Source of the DNA: Akebia trifoliata
Lineage: Eukaryota > Streptophyta > Magnoliopsida > Ranunculales > Lardizabalaceae
Assembly (NCBI GenBank): GCA_017979445.1
Contig: CM030714.1
Location: 7,261,049-7,325,048, forward strand
Direction: 5' to 3'
Length of the DNA stretch: 64,000 bases
The notes beneath the pieces are model-generated. The model searched no databases. It was not told the origin of the DNA and saw nothing but the letters and a program-made list of their open reading frames with translations. Positions 48,001 through 56,689 of the stretch are shown here, one piece after another. Numbering within the stretch: position 1 is the stretch's first letter; each line of letters begins with the position of its first letter. A program made the translations under genes and the position numbers.

Positions 48001-50971
48001 GCTTCGACGCGAGGGGTCTCCTGGGCTAGTTAGTGATCACTATTAGTCTGTAGTCGTCAAACGGTCGACCTCACCGTTAGTTGAACTCAGTATTGGGTTC
48101 TTGGTCAACGGCCAGTCTGAGCCGGATAAATGGTCATCCAACCGTGGTATGCTAGACCGGCCACAAAATCAGATTATAACGATGGGATTCCACATCGGAG
48201 GTTAAGTTTGGAATATCGTATTGCCATAGCCGAGGCGGTTATATCGGCGTGTTCCTCTGCTCTCTTATCGATTACACCGCCGTGTTTTTATTATGTATCT
48301 TTTTCTTATTTTGTAATGATTGATAGATGTTTTCATTTAAAAGATGCATATGTTACTTTAAATGATAGAAATGATACGTTGAAATTATTTAACTGTTTAT
48401 TGAATATGCTTAGACATTTATCGTATGTTACATTATGAAAAACTTACATTATTTAACTGTTCAACTGATTACTCGTGCATGTATGACTCGTTGTTAGAAC
48501 GGCGTTCATCCTGCTGAGTAACATTCCCCTGTTACTCACCCTATCCTTCCCCTTTCAGATTATTCAACTTTTGAATAACCGTTCTTTGAGGAGTCTTTTG
48601 AGGAGGTCCTTGAGGAGGATCAGATTGATGTCTTGCCGCCGCCATGTCTTTGAGGACTAGTAGAGGATCCTAGCGGTTGTTGGTTGTAGATAAGAAACAT
48701 GTTAGTTTAGAAATTTTTGTAACCTGATAAATTATGAGATTAAAGATCTTGACTTATATCAGTGTTTGTCGATTTCTTCTGCTTACTCTAGACTCTCGTA
48801 TAGATGTTAGTTAAATGTTTATTCCGCTGCGTATATTTTCTTTTCATAAGTATTATTATTTATGAATGTTCTGTCAGATTGTGTGATTGATTACCTCACA
48901 CCTCGAGATTCTAACCGATGAATCATAGGGATTCGTGTTGGAATTTCGGGGCGTGACATGGTGAATCTCCAAAATCCAATAGGATCTTAATAATTATTTC
49001 TCTGCATATCTTTTCATTAATCTCATAATAAATTTAAATACAAGAGAAACACTACCCTAACTACCCACTTCTCCAAACTACCCACTATCCCATAACCCAC
49101 AACTCAATTTCTCCCACAATATAGATTATGATCCCATGCACCTAACCTATTTTAACTATTATACTACTTATTAAGAATATATTTTATACATCATACGTAC
49201 TTAAAACTACTCTACTCCCATCCCTACAATTAGGCACATAACACATTATGGCCCTGCTTGTTTGCAACATAAACTGTCACAAACACAAAATTTTGTGTTT
49301 GCAGAATTTTGTGTTTACTAAAATTTACATAGTTTTGTAATTAGAGTGCTTGGTTGTGTCCAATGGAAAATCTTGCTTGATTATAACGTAAATGTAAAAA
49401 AAATATTATTTTTCTTTTTAAAACCTTGTTTGAAGTTAAATAAAAAAGGATAAATAGTTACATATTACTTTAAAACAAATCAAAAAATTATAGATAAAGT
49501 ATTTTCATATAGGTCATACAATACTATTCTCTTTAAATCAGGATTATAATAGAAATCCAAAATTTCTTTAATCACCTACAATTTACCTTAAACATCTACT
49601 ACAAGATACAAACTTCCACTTGTTAATTTTCAATTTTGGAAAGAAACTCCATTGCCCCAAACATGTCAATATTAGCATTGATAGTGCCTAAACGTAACTT
49701 GCCCCAAAATCATTTTAATGCCCTACATCTAATGAAAAACATTTATTTTTAATTCATAAAAAATAAATATAAATTAACGCAAGTAAGACTATTATCCCAC
49801 AATTATTTTTTTAATTTAAAAAATAAATATAAATTAATGAAGTAGGATTCTATCCCTCGTTTTTCTTATATTTTTAAAAAAACATCAATATTTAAAAAAT
49901 CATTTTTTTTTTTGGGTGCAATTTTACTAGCTCCAAGTAGGATTCTATCTCACGATTTTTTGTTTAAATAATAATTATATTAACGTTGGGTAATGTTTAA
50001 GAAGTTGGGGAAAGTCAGAGAGAGAGGTTTAAAAAGTTAGAGAGAGAGAGGAAAGTTAACATAATGTAAATTTTTGTGGAGGTATTTTCTCCGCAATACT
50101 TTGTGGAGATTTCGTTGTAATTTTAATTAAGTTTTGTGTTGCCTTACAGTGGGGCCCACCAGAATTTTAGCATCCAAGCACCGACATCCCACAAATAAAC
50201 GTAAACGTTTCTGTTTACGTTTATTTACGGTGCAAACAAGCAAGGCCTATTATATTAATAATTTAGATGTAGTAAGATGGTTCTAGGTTAAGTTGTTTGT
50301 TCATCTCTTAAATCTAGTTTCCTAAATTGGGTTGAAGTTATTTAGCAAGCATTGTTGGTTAGTTTACGGTTTATTTAGAACTCAATAAGGATTGCAAAGA
50401 ACGATTTTGATTTTGTATCTTAGGAATTCGAAATTCACGAATTGTTCTTGGAAGTCCGAGGATCCGATACAGAAATCAAATTTTCAACTCATCTTAAAAG
50501 TGATCGAATTGGCGAAAATTTTTAACACATGTGCAAACATCTAGTATTGATCTCTAACAAGAAATCCATTATGAGCAATCCTAGGTTATGCAAACAATTG
50601 TGCAGAGTGAAACCCTAATAGAACGCATGAACATAAAACCTAATCGAAATCTAAATAACAGAAAAGAAATAAAATTGGGGCATCGTAGAAAAACTAATCT
50701 TAGGGAAATTGAATGAGAGGGAAAATCATGCTAGGGCTTCAAATTTAAAGAAAAAAAAAATCGGAAAGAAAGAAATCATAGCTCTAAGGGTGAAAGGAGA
50801 TTGATTCAAGTAAAATCGATCAACTAATCAACAAATACAGAGAGAACGAGAGAGAAACTTACTGCGACTTGGATCGAATCGAAGAGGAGGAGGAGAAGGA
50901 GAAGCGTCTGCAATTGCTGTAGTTGGCGGAAGAGAGCGAGGGAGAGCGGCAATTGTTTCTTTCTCACCCAT
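39042..50971 (-). CDS. Three-exon gene for a conserved plant protein of 100 residues, unknown function
   Basis: Exons on the minus strand are 50971-50863, 44716-44604 and 39122-39042; joined they give 101 codons including TAA. Junctions are GT-AG; intron 1 splits the ATG of Met37 (A|TG) and intron 2 is phase 0. The protein has a Ser/Pro/Ala-rich start ending LRFDPSR (30-36), a helical middle with MIGIIKRKALIKDLAAAYHA (37-56) and CCQELLELQRKWEE (61-74), then KTPEDIRKK and a basic PKRMKKTR tail. I recall short uncharacterised plant proteins with the same FDPSRMIGIIKRKALIKDL..YHAEC core and KTPED tail; no function is known to me. The basic tail could be a nuclear signal and the middle a short coiled coil (inference). 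Intron 1 (6146 bp) holds a solo LTR and a TIR element; intron 2 (5481 bp) holds LINE tails, a long-TIR element and a hAT MITE. All three exons are open, so the gene looks functional. Confidence 0.85.
39340..39625 (+). mobile_element. RTE-type LINE tail, plus strand (degraded)
   Basis: Broken frames read IWSGHVQEK at the left and MAQDEVEWRKRI at the right (39559-39600), matching the RWFGHVQRR and EDMA.DR.EWR.RI landmarks of plant RTE LINE C-termini. A-rich insertions break the frame. Confidence 0.5.
39810..40560 (-). mobile_element. RTE-type LINE tail, minus strand (degraded)
   Basis: The minus-strand reading gives, with breaks, FWKYLEAII, NECVQENLAVAPIGNK, RARGRPKRMWIEVVE and MALGKIEWR. These line up in order with the C-terminal half of RTE LINE polyproteins (FRYLGSII, NE.IRG.LGVA.I.DK, RGRPK.TW.EVV, DMALDR.EWR). 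Frameshifts and stops abound, so it is dead. Confidence 0.65.
41119..43088. mobile_element. Long-TIR Mutator-like element (possible gene carrier)
   Basis: Arms of about 210 bp (41119-41330 and 42800-43088) are inverted: landmarks gaacggaagtaaaaaca, gatgagatgcaaccattgga, aaaagacgctttacagctgg and their complements. The right arm carries an internal duplication (42826 and 42908, with agtctcaracrtg). Ends GAGAG..GATTCC / GGAACCGCTCTC lie against TA tracts. The interior (41345-42790) begins with CT-rich leader-like sequence and an open stretch through 41640 (NGVQDPRVTGFVN), but I cannot identify a source gene. It lies in intron 2 of the three-exon gene. Confidence 0.7.
43355..43789. mobile_element. 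hAT-like MITE with perfect 8-bp target duplication
   Basis: Ends TAGGGCTGTCAACGGAT and ATCCATTAACACCCCTA, flanked by GTCTTATG at 43347-43354 and 43790-43797. The interior is built of tcggatatta/atccgaattcg motifs repeated on both strands. Non-coding; in intron 2 of the three-exon gene. Confidence 0.9.
44717..46398. other. Left part of intron 1, no coding signal
   Basis: Between exon 2 and the solo LTR. An open stretch of 111 codons (45431-45766) has no recognisable motif. Phrases like gggatcaaacccaaaatctc (45235) and attgaactcgggtcctctcg (46117) resemble reversed B-box sequences of SINE debris. Confidence 0.4.
46399..48958 (+). mobile_element. Solo LTR, Ty3/gypsy (Tekay-like)
   Basis: A 2560-bp unit starts TGTAATGACCTG and ends GGGGCGTGACA, flanked by TGGTG at 46394-46398 and 48959-48963. 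TGTAAYGACC..GGGCGTGACA ends and the gctgagtaacattcccctgttactcaccc stretch (48514-48542) are typical of Tekay/Del LTRs. No internal gag-pol is present, so it arose by LTR-LTR recombination. Multi-kilobase insertion into intron 1 of the three-exon gene, on the strand opposite to it. Confidence 0.88.
49250..50247. mobile_element. Non-autonomous TIR element (PIF/Harbinger- or hAT-like)
   Basis: GGCCCTGCTTGTTTGCAAC at 49250 and GGTGCAAACAAGCAAGGCC ending at 50247 are inverted. The flanks share TAT on both sides, suiting a 3-bp duplication. A further inverted pair is acacaaaattttgtgtt near the left. Interior AT-rich, no transposase. In intron 1. Confidence 0.75.
50248..50862. other. Intron 1 start region of the three-exon gene
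   Basis: Gene-proximal intron sequence next to exon 1, without recognisable elements. Confidence 0.4.
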
Positions 50972-51183
50972 CGATGTAACTAAGTGCGTCCACAATCTTT
51001 CTCTCTCTCTCTTGAAACCCTAATTTCAACGTGAAGAGGAACGAGGATTCTCAGTCTTATGTAACTGGTCTTGGACTGGTCCGTTGATTGTTCTTCGCTG
51101 CGAGCTGGATTCTCTCTATTTTCTTTTTTCTTTTTTCTTTTCTTAGTGCTGAATAACTCGGTCTGACGAAATAATTCAAAAAC
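50972..51183 (-). promoter_or_regulatory. 5' leader and proximal promoter of the three-exon gene
   Basis: Upstream of the ATG on the minus strand: a GAGA/CT-rich leader (agagagagagaaagattg around 50996-51013) and aaaccctaa (51016-51024 plus strand), a telobox-like AAACCCTAA motif common in promoters and leaders of plant translation and housekeeping genes. No TATA box stands out. Confidence 0.4.
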
Positions 51184-51312
51184 GACGTGGCATATGCAAA
51201 GTGCAAAGAACCGTAGATTTTTGCCTCAAGATACACAACTTCATATGTTTATGGAGATATATAGTTGTGTATCCCCAAAGAAAAGTCTACGGTTCTTACA
51301 CATGCCACGTAG
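51184..51312. repeat. Foldback element upstream of the three-exon gene
   Basis: Arms gacgtggcatatgcaaa / acacatgccacgtaggt, gaaccgtagatttttg / aaaagtctacggttctt and agatacacaact / agttgtgtatcc. It sits about 210 bp upstream of the start codon. Confidence 0.75.
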
Positions 51313-51854
51313 GTAAGTTTTTTGAGTTGTTGTTAGAGTTCGAAAATCATTACGCTTCTTCTAAATTACCTCTACGGAAAAAATATATATATATAAATAC
51401 TCGAATACATTCAACTGACGTGGAATGTACACGCAATGACGTAATCGATGTCAAAAAAAATAAATGAAATTAGAACCCTAATCTCACTATTAAAAAAAAG
51501 TTAAAAATAAACATAGATTTCACAATCGAACTCTAACCTCAATAAAAAAAATATATATCTTTGATGAAGGCCATATCCATCTTTCTTCCTTCTTGAAGGA
51601 TCGAGGGAGATTGAGAGAGAGTTGAGAACGAGACGTGAGATAAAAATACATCTTTCTTAGAGTTCAAAGGACTATGAGAGGGTTGAGGACAATAGATGCT
51701 CGAGATTAAGTAAGAGAAAGATATATGAATTTTAAAGAGATTGCGTGAGCCTAGGGTTGAGGATTGAGGACAACGATGGGAGTGAATTCTAATTAAAATT
51801 TACAGTTTCGAGATTGCAAACATTTGTTATTTTACAATTTTAGACATCAATTTA
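51313..51854. other. No gene seen
   Basis: AT-rich with aatcgaactctaacctc-type and A-rich stretches; no coding signal. Confidence 0.35.
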
Positions 51855-52334
51855 TGTTAAGGCCCAAATCAATGTTCAAAAAATACCTAGGCACCAATGG
51901 AGCAGAAAGTTTAAGTCTTAACCTAAGGACATAACATACCCTCACGCTTTAGGGCAGATACCCTTGCCCCACTTTATAGTGAATCCATTGACCTTATTTC
52001 CAAGTATTAGGTGCCCCTTTCGCTTTTTCCTTAGGTCTCCCCTTCCCAGATTAATTACAAATTCACAATACCCTATTATGACAGACCTTTCCATATCCTA
52101 TATTGTAGAAGAGCCCATTTTTTCCTTCTTCTTTTCTTTCCTTCTTAGAACCCTTCCCATATCCCATACTACAAATGAATCTTTTTTTTCTCCTCTATAA
52201 TCTCCTCCCCATGACTCAAACCCTGGATTTGGGGTTAGCTCTGGTACCAAATGTTATGACCCAAACCAATACTTAAAAGATACCTAGGCATCGATGGAGC
52301 GAAAAGTTTAAGTCTTAACTTAAGGATCATGACA
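51855..52334 (-). mobile_element. TRIM with perfect 5-bp target duplication
   Basis: Direct repeats 51855-51936 and 52252-52334 (TGTTAWGRCCCAAAYCAAT to ..CA) share the internal phrases atacctaggca and gtttaagtcttaac. Flanks are ATTTA at 51850-51854 and 52335-52339. On the minus strand the LTR is followed by TGGTACCAGAGC (52238-52249), one base off the Met-tRNA primer site TGGTATCAGAGC. The 315-bp interior is C/T-rich and non-coding. Confidence 0.88.
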
Positions 52335-52339
52335 ATTTA

Positions 52340-53261
52340 CTATTTTGTTATTAATTTATGTAAATGATATTCTTCTCATTGGCAACAAGGAGACACATCT
52401 TTTACAATTGATAACAAACGTAGGAAAGATTTTTTTTCCATGAAGGATCTCAATTATTTGCATTACTTTTGAAACCAAGCATGTGGGTTTGGGTTTCCAA
52501 AGGAAACACCCATGCTTGGGCCTGGAAAATAGCGACCGAATCGGGTGATGGATTCATTATCAAATTGGATCCCTATTCTTGTCCCAAATACACTAGTTCC
52601 AGATTCAAACCCTAACCAAAATCGACAATGACATAAAAATAAATAAAGATTTACTTGGTAGACCTAACTATTGCATTTTTATGACAAAAACTCCCTTGGA
52701 GTTCTAACAACTCTAAGGTACTCTTACTTTATGAAGTTTGCTATCCACCAAACCTTATTTTATCAAGTTTGTTACCCATCAAACCTTGGAGTAGGGATCC
52801 ACATCATAAATTTCAAATTGATGTGGTTAATTTGTTATTTAACATATCTCGGAGTGGATCATAATTGCATCAATTTTTGGCATTCAAAAACATGATCTAA
52901 AGAATTTTGAAAAAAAAAAAAAAGAGTTAATTTTCACTACTGAACTTTAATTTTAAAATTGGGAGTTCGATAGCCACTCATTTTCAACACCTTTGATCAA
53001 ATTCAAAAAGGACTTTGTTAATCTGATTTTTTCAATTAAATTTTAGAAGGCTGTGGTGTTGAATTTTCAATTTGATAATTAACGTGGGCCCAACGACAAT
53101 TAGTAAGATTTGAAGATTTCAAATCTTACTAAGTTAGTCATGCTAGTCGGATTCATAAAGTAAAGTCTGTTTCAATAATCAACTTGATTAAGTAAGGGAG
53201 TTTTTGTAATAAAATTGCAACATATAGGTGTGCTCGGTAAATCTCTCATAAATAGTTACTA
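52340..53261. other. No gene seen
   Basis: AT-rich. 52960-53110 resembles the dispersed repeat fragments at 15890 and 25930 in style (gttcgatagccactcatttt, acgtgggccc). Confidence 0.35.
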
Positions 53262-53490
53262 TTCACATTTCACAACGATCGAAACCTAAAACACCCTGAC
53301 TTCCGTCTTCCAAACCCCATCGTCCTCGTCGAAGAAGGGAGTATTCACATTCCACAATGATCGAAACCTAAAAAACCCTAACTTCCATCTGCCAAACCCC
53401 TTCGTCCTCGTCGAAGAAGGGATTATTCACATTCCACAATGATCGAAACCTAAAAAACCCAACTTCCATCTGCCAAAACCCTAAAAGGGA
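53262..53490. repeat. Three-copy tandem repeat (about 82 bp)
   Basis: Copies start near 53262, 53343 and 53424 with attcacattycacaaygatcg, aaacctaaaa, cttccrtctkccaaa and cgtcctcgtcgaagaaggg. The third copy is truncated. It lies just upstream of a Copia primer site and may belong to that element's LTR. Confidence 0.8.
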
Positions 53491-53823
53491 GTTTCTGTCA
53501 AAATCTCGAATCCAGATTCCATTGTGGGTAAGCTCTTTCTCTCTCATCTGGGTTCCAAGGTAGTTTCTCTAAGGTTGCCCTCATGGTTTCAAAGATTGGT
53601 AGATCATGATTTTAATGGGGTCCCTTTTCTTTATCAAATGCTCATAATTATTGGTGTATTAGTTTGTTTTGTGAGTTTGGGTGTTTTTTTTTTTGGATTG
53701 GTGTCTAGAAAATAATTTTGAAATAAATTTTGTAAGTAGTCCTATTCAGCCACTCTAGGACTAAACACAGATCAAAGCTCCTTACTTTGTATTGTATATA
53801 TTGGTGATACCCGCATTTTCAAT

Positions 53824-53837
53824 TTGGTATCAGAGCA
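53824..53837 (+). other. Copia-type primer binding site
   Basis: TTGGTATCAGAGCA is complementary to the 3' end of initiator Met-tRNA, the standard Copia primer site. It precedes the gag remnant by about 20 bases. The upstream LTR boundary is not clear. Confidence 0.8.
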
Positions 53838-53847
53838 ATATCTTTAA

Positions 53848-54903
53848 GGGTCTAATAACCATATCCAGTACCCAAGGGGAATCCACCTCTCGACCTCCAT
53901 ACTTCGATGGCACCGGCGACTATAATTATTGGAAGGTTAGAATGGAGTTTTTTTTTTTTTTTAAGATCCCTTGTTGAATCAGTATGGGACATTGTAGAGG
54001 ATGGTTGGTATGCCCCTAAGGAACAACAAGAGAAAGGACATTACCACAATCGTTTCTAAAGAGAGATCTAGATGGAGCGACGAGGATTAAGCAAGAGGTA
54101 CCAAAAATGCCAAGGCACTTAATGTCATCTACCGTGCAATCTCCCTAGATGTAGTTGAGAGGATTTGTACTTGTGAGTTAGTCAATCAGGTATGACCAAT
54201 TTGGAGTGTATCCATGGGGATAATAGCCCAATTTAGAGATCCAAAGTCAAGTTCTTGACCACCCAATTTGAAAATATTAAAATGGAAAATTATGAAGCTT
54301 TTATGGAGTTTTATACAAAACTCAAGGACATTTGTAACTCCATGTCGGGTTTGGGAGAAGATTCCAGAGGTCCAAATTTGTAGGAAAATCCTTAGGTTTC
54401 TACCTGAGAGGTTCACTTGTAAAGTAATATCAATTGAAGTGTTTAGGGGTATAGACACAATGAAGGTAAAAGAACTCGTAAGTTCTTTACATAAATATGA
54501 ACTACACTCCAAGGAACCCTCAGAGAACAAATGTATTATTTTGGAATCTTCTCAATCCCATGAGAAGAATCATAGTGAATCAGAAGATGATTGGGAATTT
54601 AGGAAATTCTTTGAGAAGAAAGGAGGGAAGAATCATGGAAAGAAAGGTAAATCTTTAGACAAGAAGCAGAACATTGGTAAATCCACTAGAAAATCTAAAG
54701 AAACCCAATGTTATCACTGTAAAGGCTTTGGTCCCTTTGCTTCAAAGTGCACTTCCAAAACTAGGATAAACGGAAAAAAATTTGCCCCTACATCCACTTG
54801 GGATGATTCAGAGTCAGAGTCTCGTGACTCTTCCGTTTCTGATATTGAAGAAGAAGATATTGTATTAATGTTTAAATACTTAAATAAATTAATACTTATC
54901 TAA
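53848..54903 (+). pseudogene. Copia LTR retrotransposon gag remnant
   Basis: Begins in frame with PPYFDGTGDYNYWKVRME, the usual start of plant Copia gag. Frameshifts and stops follow between 53950 and 54270, one at a T-run after 53949. A 211-codon open stretch (54268-54903) includes the later part of gag and a zinc knuckle region CYHCKGFGPFASKC in which the expected His is Pro, then an acidic tail. No protease, integrase or reverse transcriptase follows. Non-functional. Confidence 0.8.
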
Positions 54904-56001
54904 AAACAATTGTTTTAAAAAGAAATTCTTCAAATGAAGCTTCTCAGCCCCACCATCCTCTTTAGTACTTTGGCAGGCATTGGGAGTGAGCTAAGGATCA
55001 TCGTTCGACCTTAAGACTCTCTTTACTACCATGGAAGAGCAACATATTCAGGTGGAGGAATCTCAGAAATGCACGGTGATGACACTTTCAAAGGTGCATT
55101 GCTACGTAAATAGCTTGGTTTGAAGTTGTTATCGTCACAACGACATGGTCGAGCCACCATTGTACAGCTGTGCTAATCGCTCCTAGGTTTATGTATTTTG
55201 GTGCTTTGTGTCTCACTTGGTCTCATTTGGTATATTGATCAAAGCATTTGGCTGTATTTTCTCTTTGTCATCTAACCTGGCACCATCTTTTTTGTAATGA
55301 CATTGAGATTTTCTATGCTTCTATTGGTATATTTTGCTTATGGTTCATGTTCTTCATGTCTTTATTGGTATATTTCCCTATTTCATTATCTGATATGTTG
55401 AGTGTTCTCGTTTATTAGTATATTTATGTCATAGCATTTTCATATGCTAGTATTCGTTAATTTCTGTCAAAAAGGGGGTGAACAAGCTATCCCATGCATG
55501 TGTCCTATGTTTTCTGCAAGAAAATATTTTGCAGGTATGTATTTGGAGGGAAATAAGCAGTAAAAAGGGGGAATTAGCCATCCTATCGTAGTCCTTTATT
55601 TGTAATTTGTATATTCTGGCATGTAAGGTTTTTCATCGGTTCAAATACCCTCACATGGTCTAGATTAGGTTTTATTGCGTCATCCTTTCAAAAGGTAAAT
55701 TTGGCTGTTGGGTTTTTGGTGCCATCGACAGATTTATGTTGGAGAAGTGTTCATAAATATCCCAAAGGCTCTTGCTCATTTGGTTGGACCAATCTTGGAG
55801 TGCTCTTGGTCATACTTAAGTCTTATATTGCTCTAGGCCTCTCCTACCATAGAAAATACCTTTCAAACCCATTGTGAAATAAATCCTAAGTATTTCCTCC
55901 ATTGATCACCTCCTTCATCCACCTTCATCTTGGTATTGGTGCCCCATCAAGTTAAGAAATGAAAACATCATCTAGCCATCAAATGAGGAAAGCTTGGAAT
56001 G
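54904..56001. other. Downstream remnant of the Copia element
   Basis: No reading frame. Polypurine-like tracts aaaaagggggtgaa (55471) and aaaaagggggaatt (55563) resemble the tract before a 3' LTR, but no second LTR copy could be found. Confidence 0.35.
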
Positions 56002-56006
56002 AGGAC

Positions 56007-56319
56007 TGATAAATTTGGGGGTCCAACTCAGAACCAATTGGCAATGAGTGGAGAGGCCCAAGAGCTTATAAGGAGAGAGACAGGCAATTTGTGTTCGATG
56101 TGGGACTAAACTCAACACATCCCCGTACGTGTGGGCCGGACTGGACCAAAGCACGTGGGGATATGAACTGGGTGATGTGGAGGAAAGAAAGGCCTGCTTT
56201 GATACTATGATAAATTTGGGGGTCCAACTCAAAACCAATTGGCAATGAGTGGAGAGGCCCAGGAGCTTATAAGGAGAGAGACAAGGCAATTTGTGTTCGA
56301 TGTGGAACTAAACTCAACA
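56007..56319 (-). mobile_element. TRIM with perfect 5-bp target duplication
   Basis: Direct repeats 56007-56117 and 56208-56319 (plus strand TGATAAATTTGGGGGTCCAA to ..CTCAACA) are nearly identical (about six differences). Flanks are AGGAC at 56002-56006 and 56320-56324. On the minus strand the LTR (TGTTGAGTTTAG...) is followed by TAGTATCAAAGC, close to the Met-tRNA primer site. Interior 90 bp. It is the youngest-looking of the three TRIMs. Confidence 0.9.
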
Positions 56320-56404
56320 AGGACATGAAGATTTAACCTTCCACAAGCTTATAGGAAGATCATGTTCAAAGAGGCAAGAGTCATTTGTTTGTTTTCTATT
56401 TTAG

Positions 56405-56557
56405 AACACTTTGCTCATGCTTGTGTGGGCAACATGGTGATGGCAACTGGAAAGAAGGTAAGCTTGATCTCTGAAAGCAGATGATTCCTGCAGTGATTGT
56501 TCGATTGCCAAAGGAAGCCCTGGAGGCAAAAGGATGGTGTCTATATGTATTTCGAAG
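56405..56557 (+). pseudogene. RPL23: Ribosomal protein L23 (uL14) pseudogene fragment
   Basis: After an acceptor-like TTTTAG, the segment reads ACVGNMVMAT.KK, then (in shifted frames) KQMIPAVIVR and QRKPWRQKDGVYMYFE, matching the middle of plant uL14 ([36 protein letters not shown]). It has a missing base after KKG, an Arg codon changed to TGA, and a small insertion before QRKPW. It ends GAAG|GTAAAT, like an intron donor, so it is a piece of genomic DNA holding one exon with flanking intron ends, not a retrocopy. The rest of the gene is absent. Confidence 0.8.
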
Positions 56558-56689
56558 GTAAATTTTCCTTTTATTGTATGTATGTCAACTCACTCAAAAT
56601 TACTCATGAAAAAAACTCATGGAATATAACTTGTTTATTAACTATTAGAGTAGACAAGAATTCTAAGGATGTTAATTTGGTTAGTCTCC

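Noticed and set aside
55972..56289. Open frame of 105 codons with an internal repeat
   Set aside because: Antisense reading of the two LTRs of the TRIM at 56007-56319.
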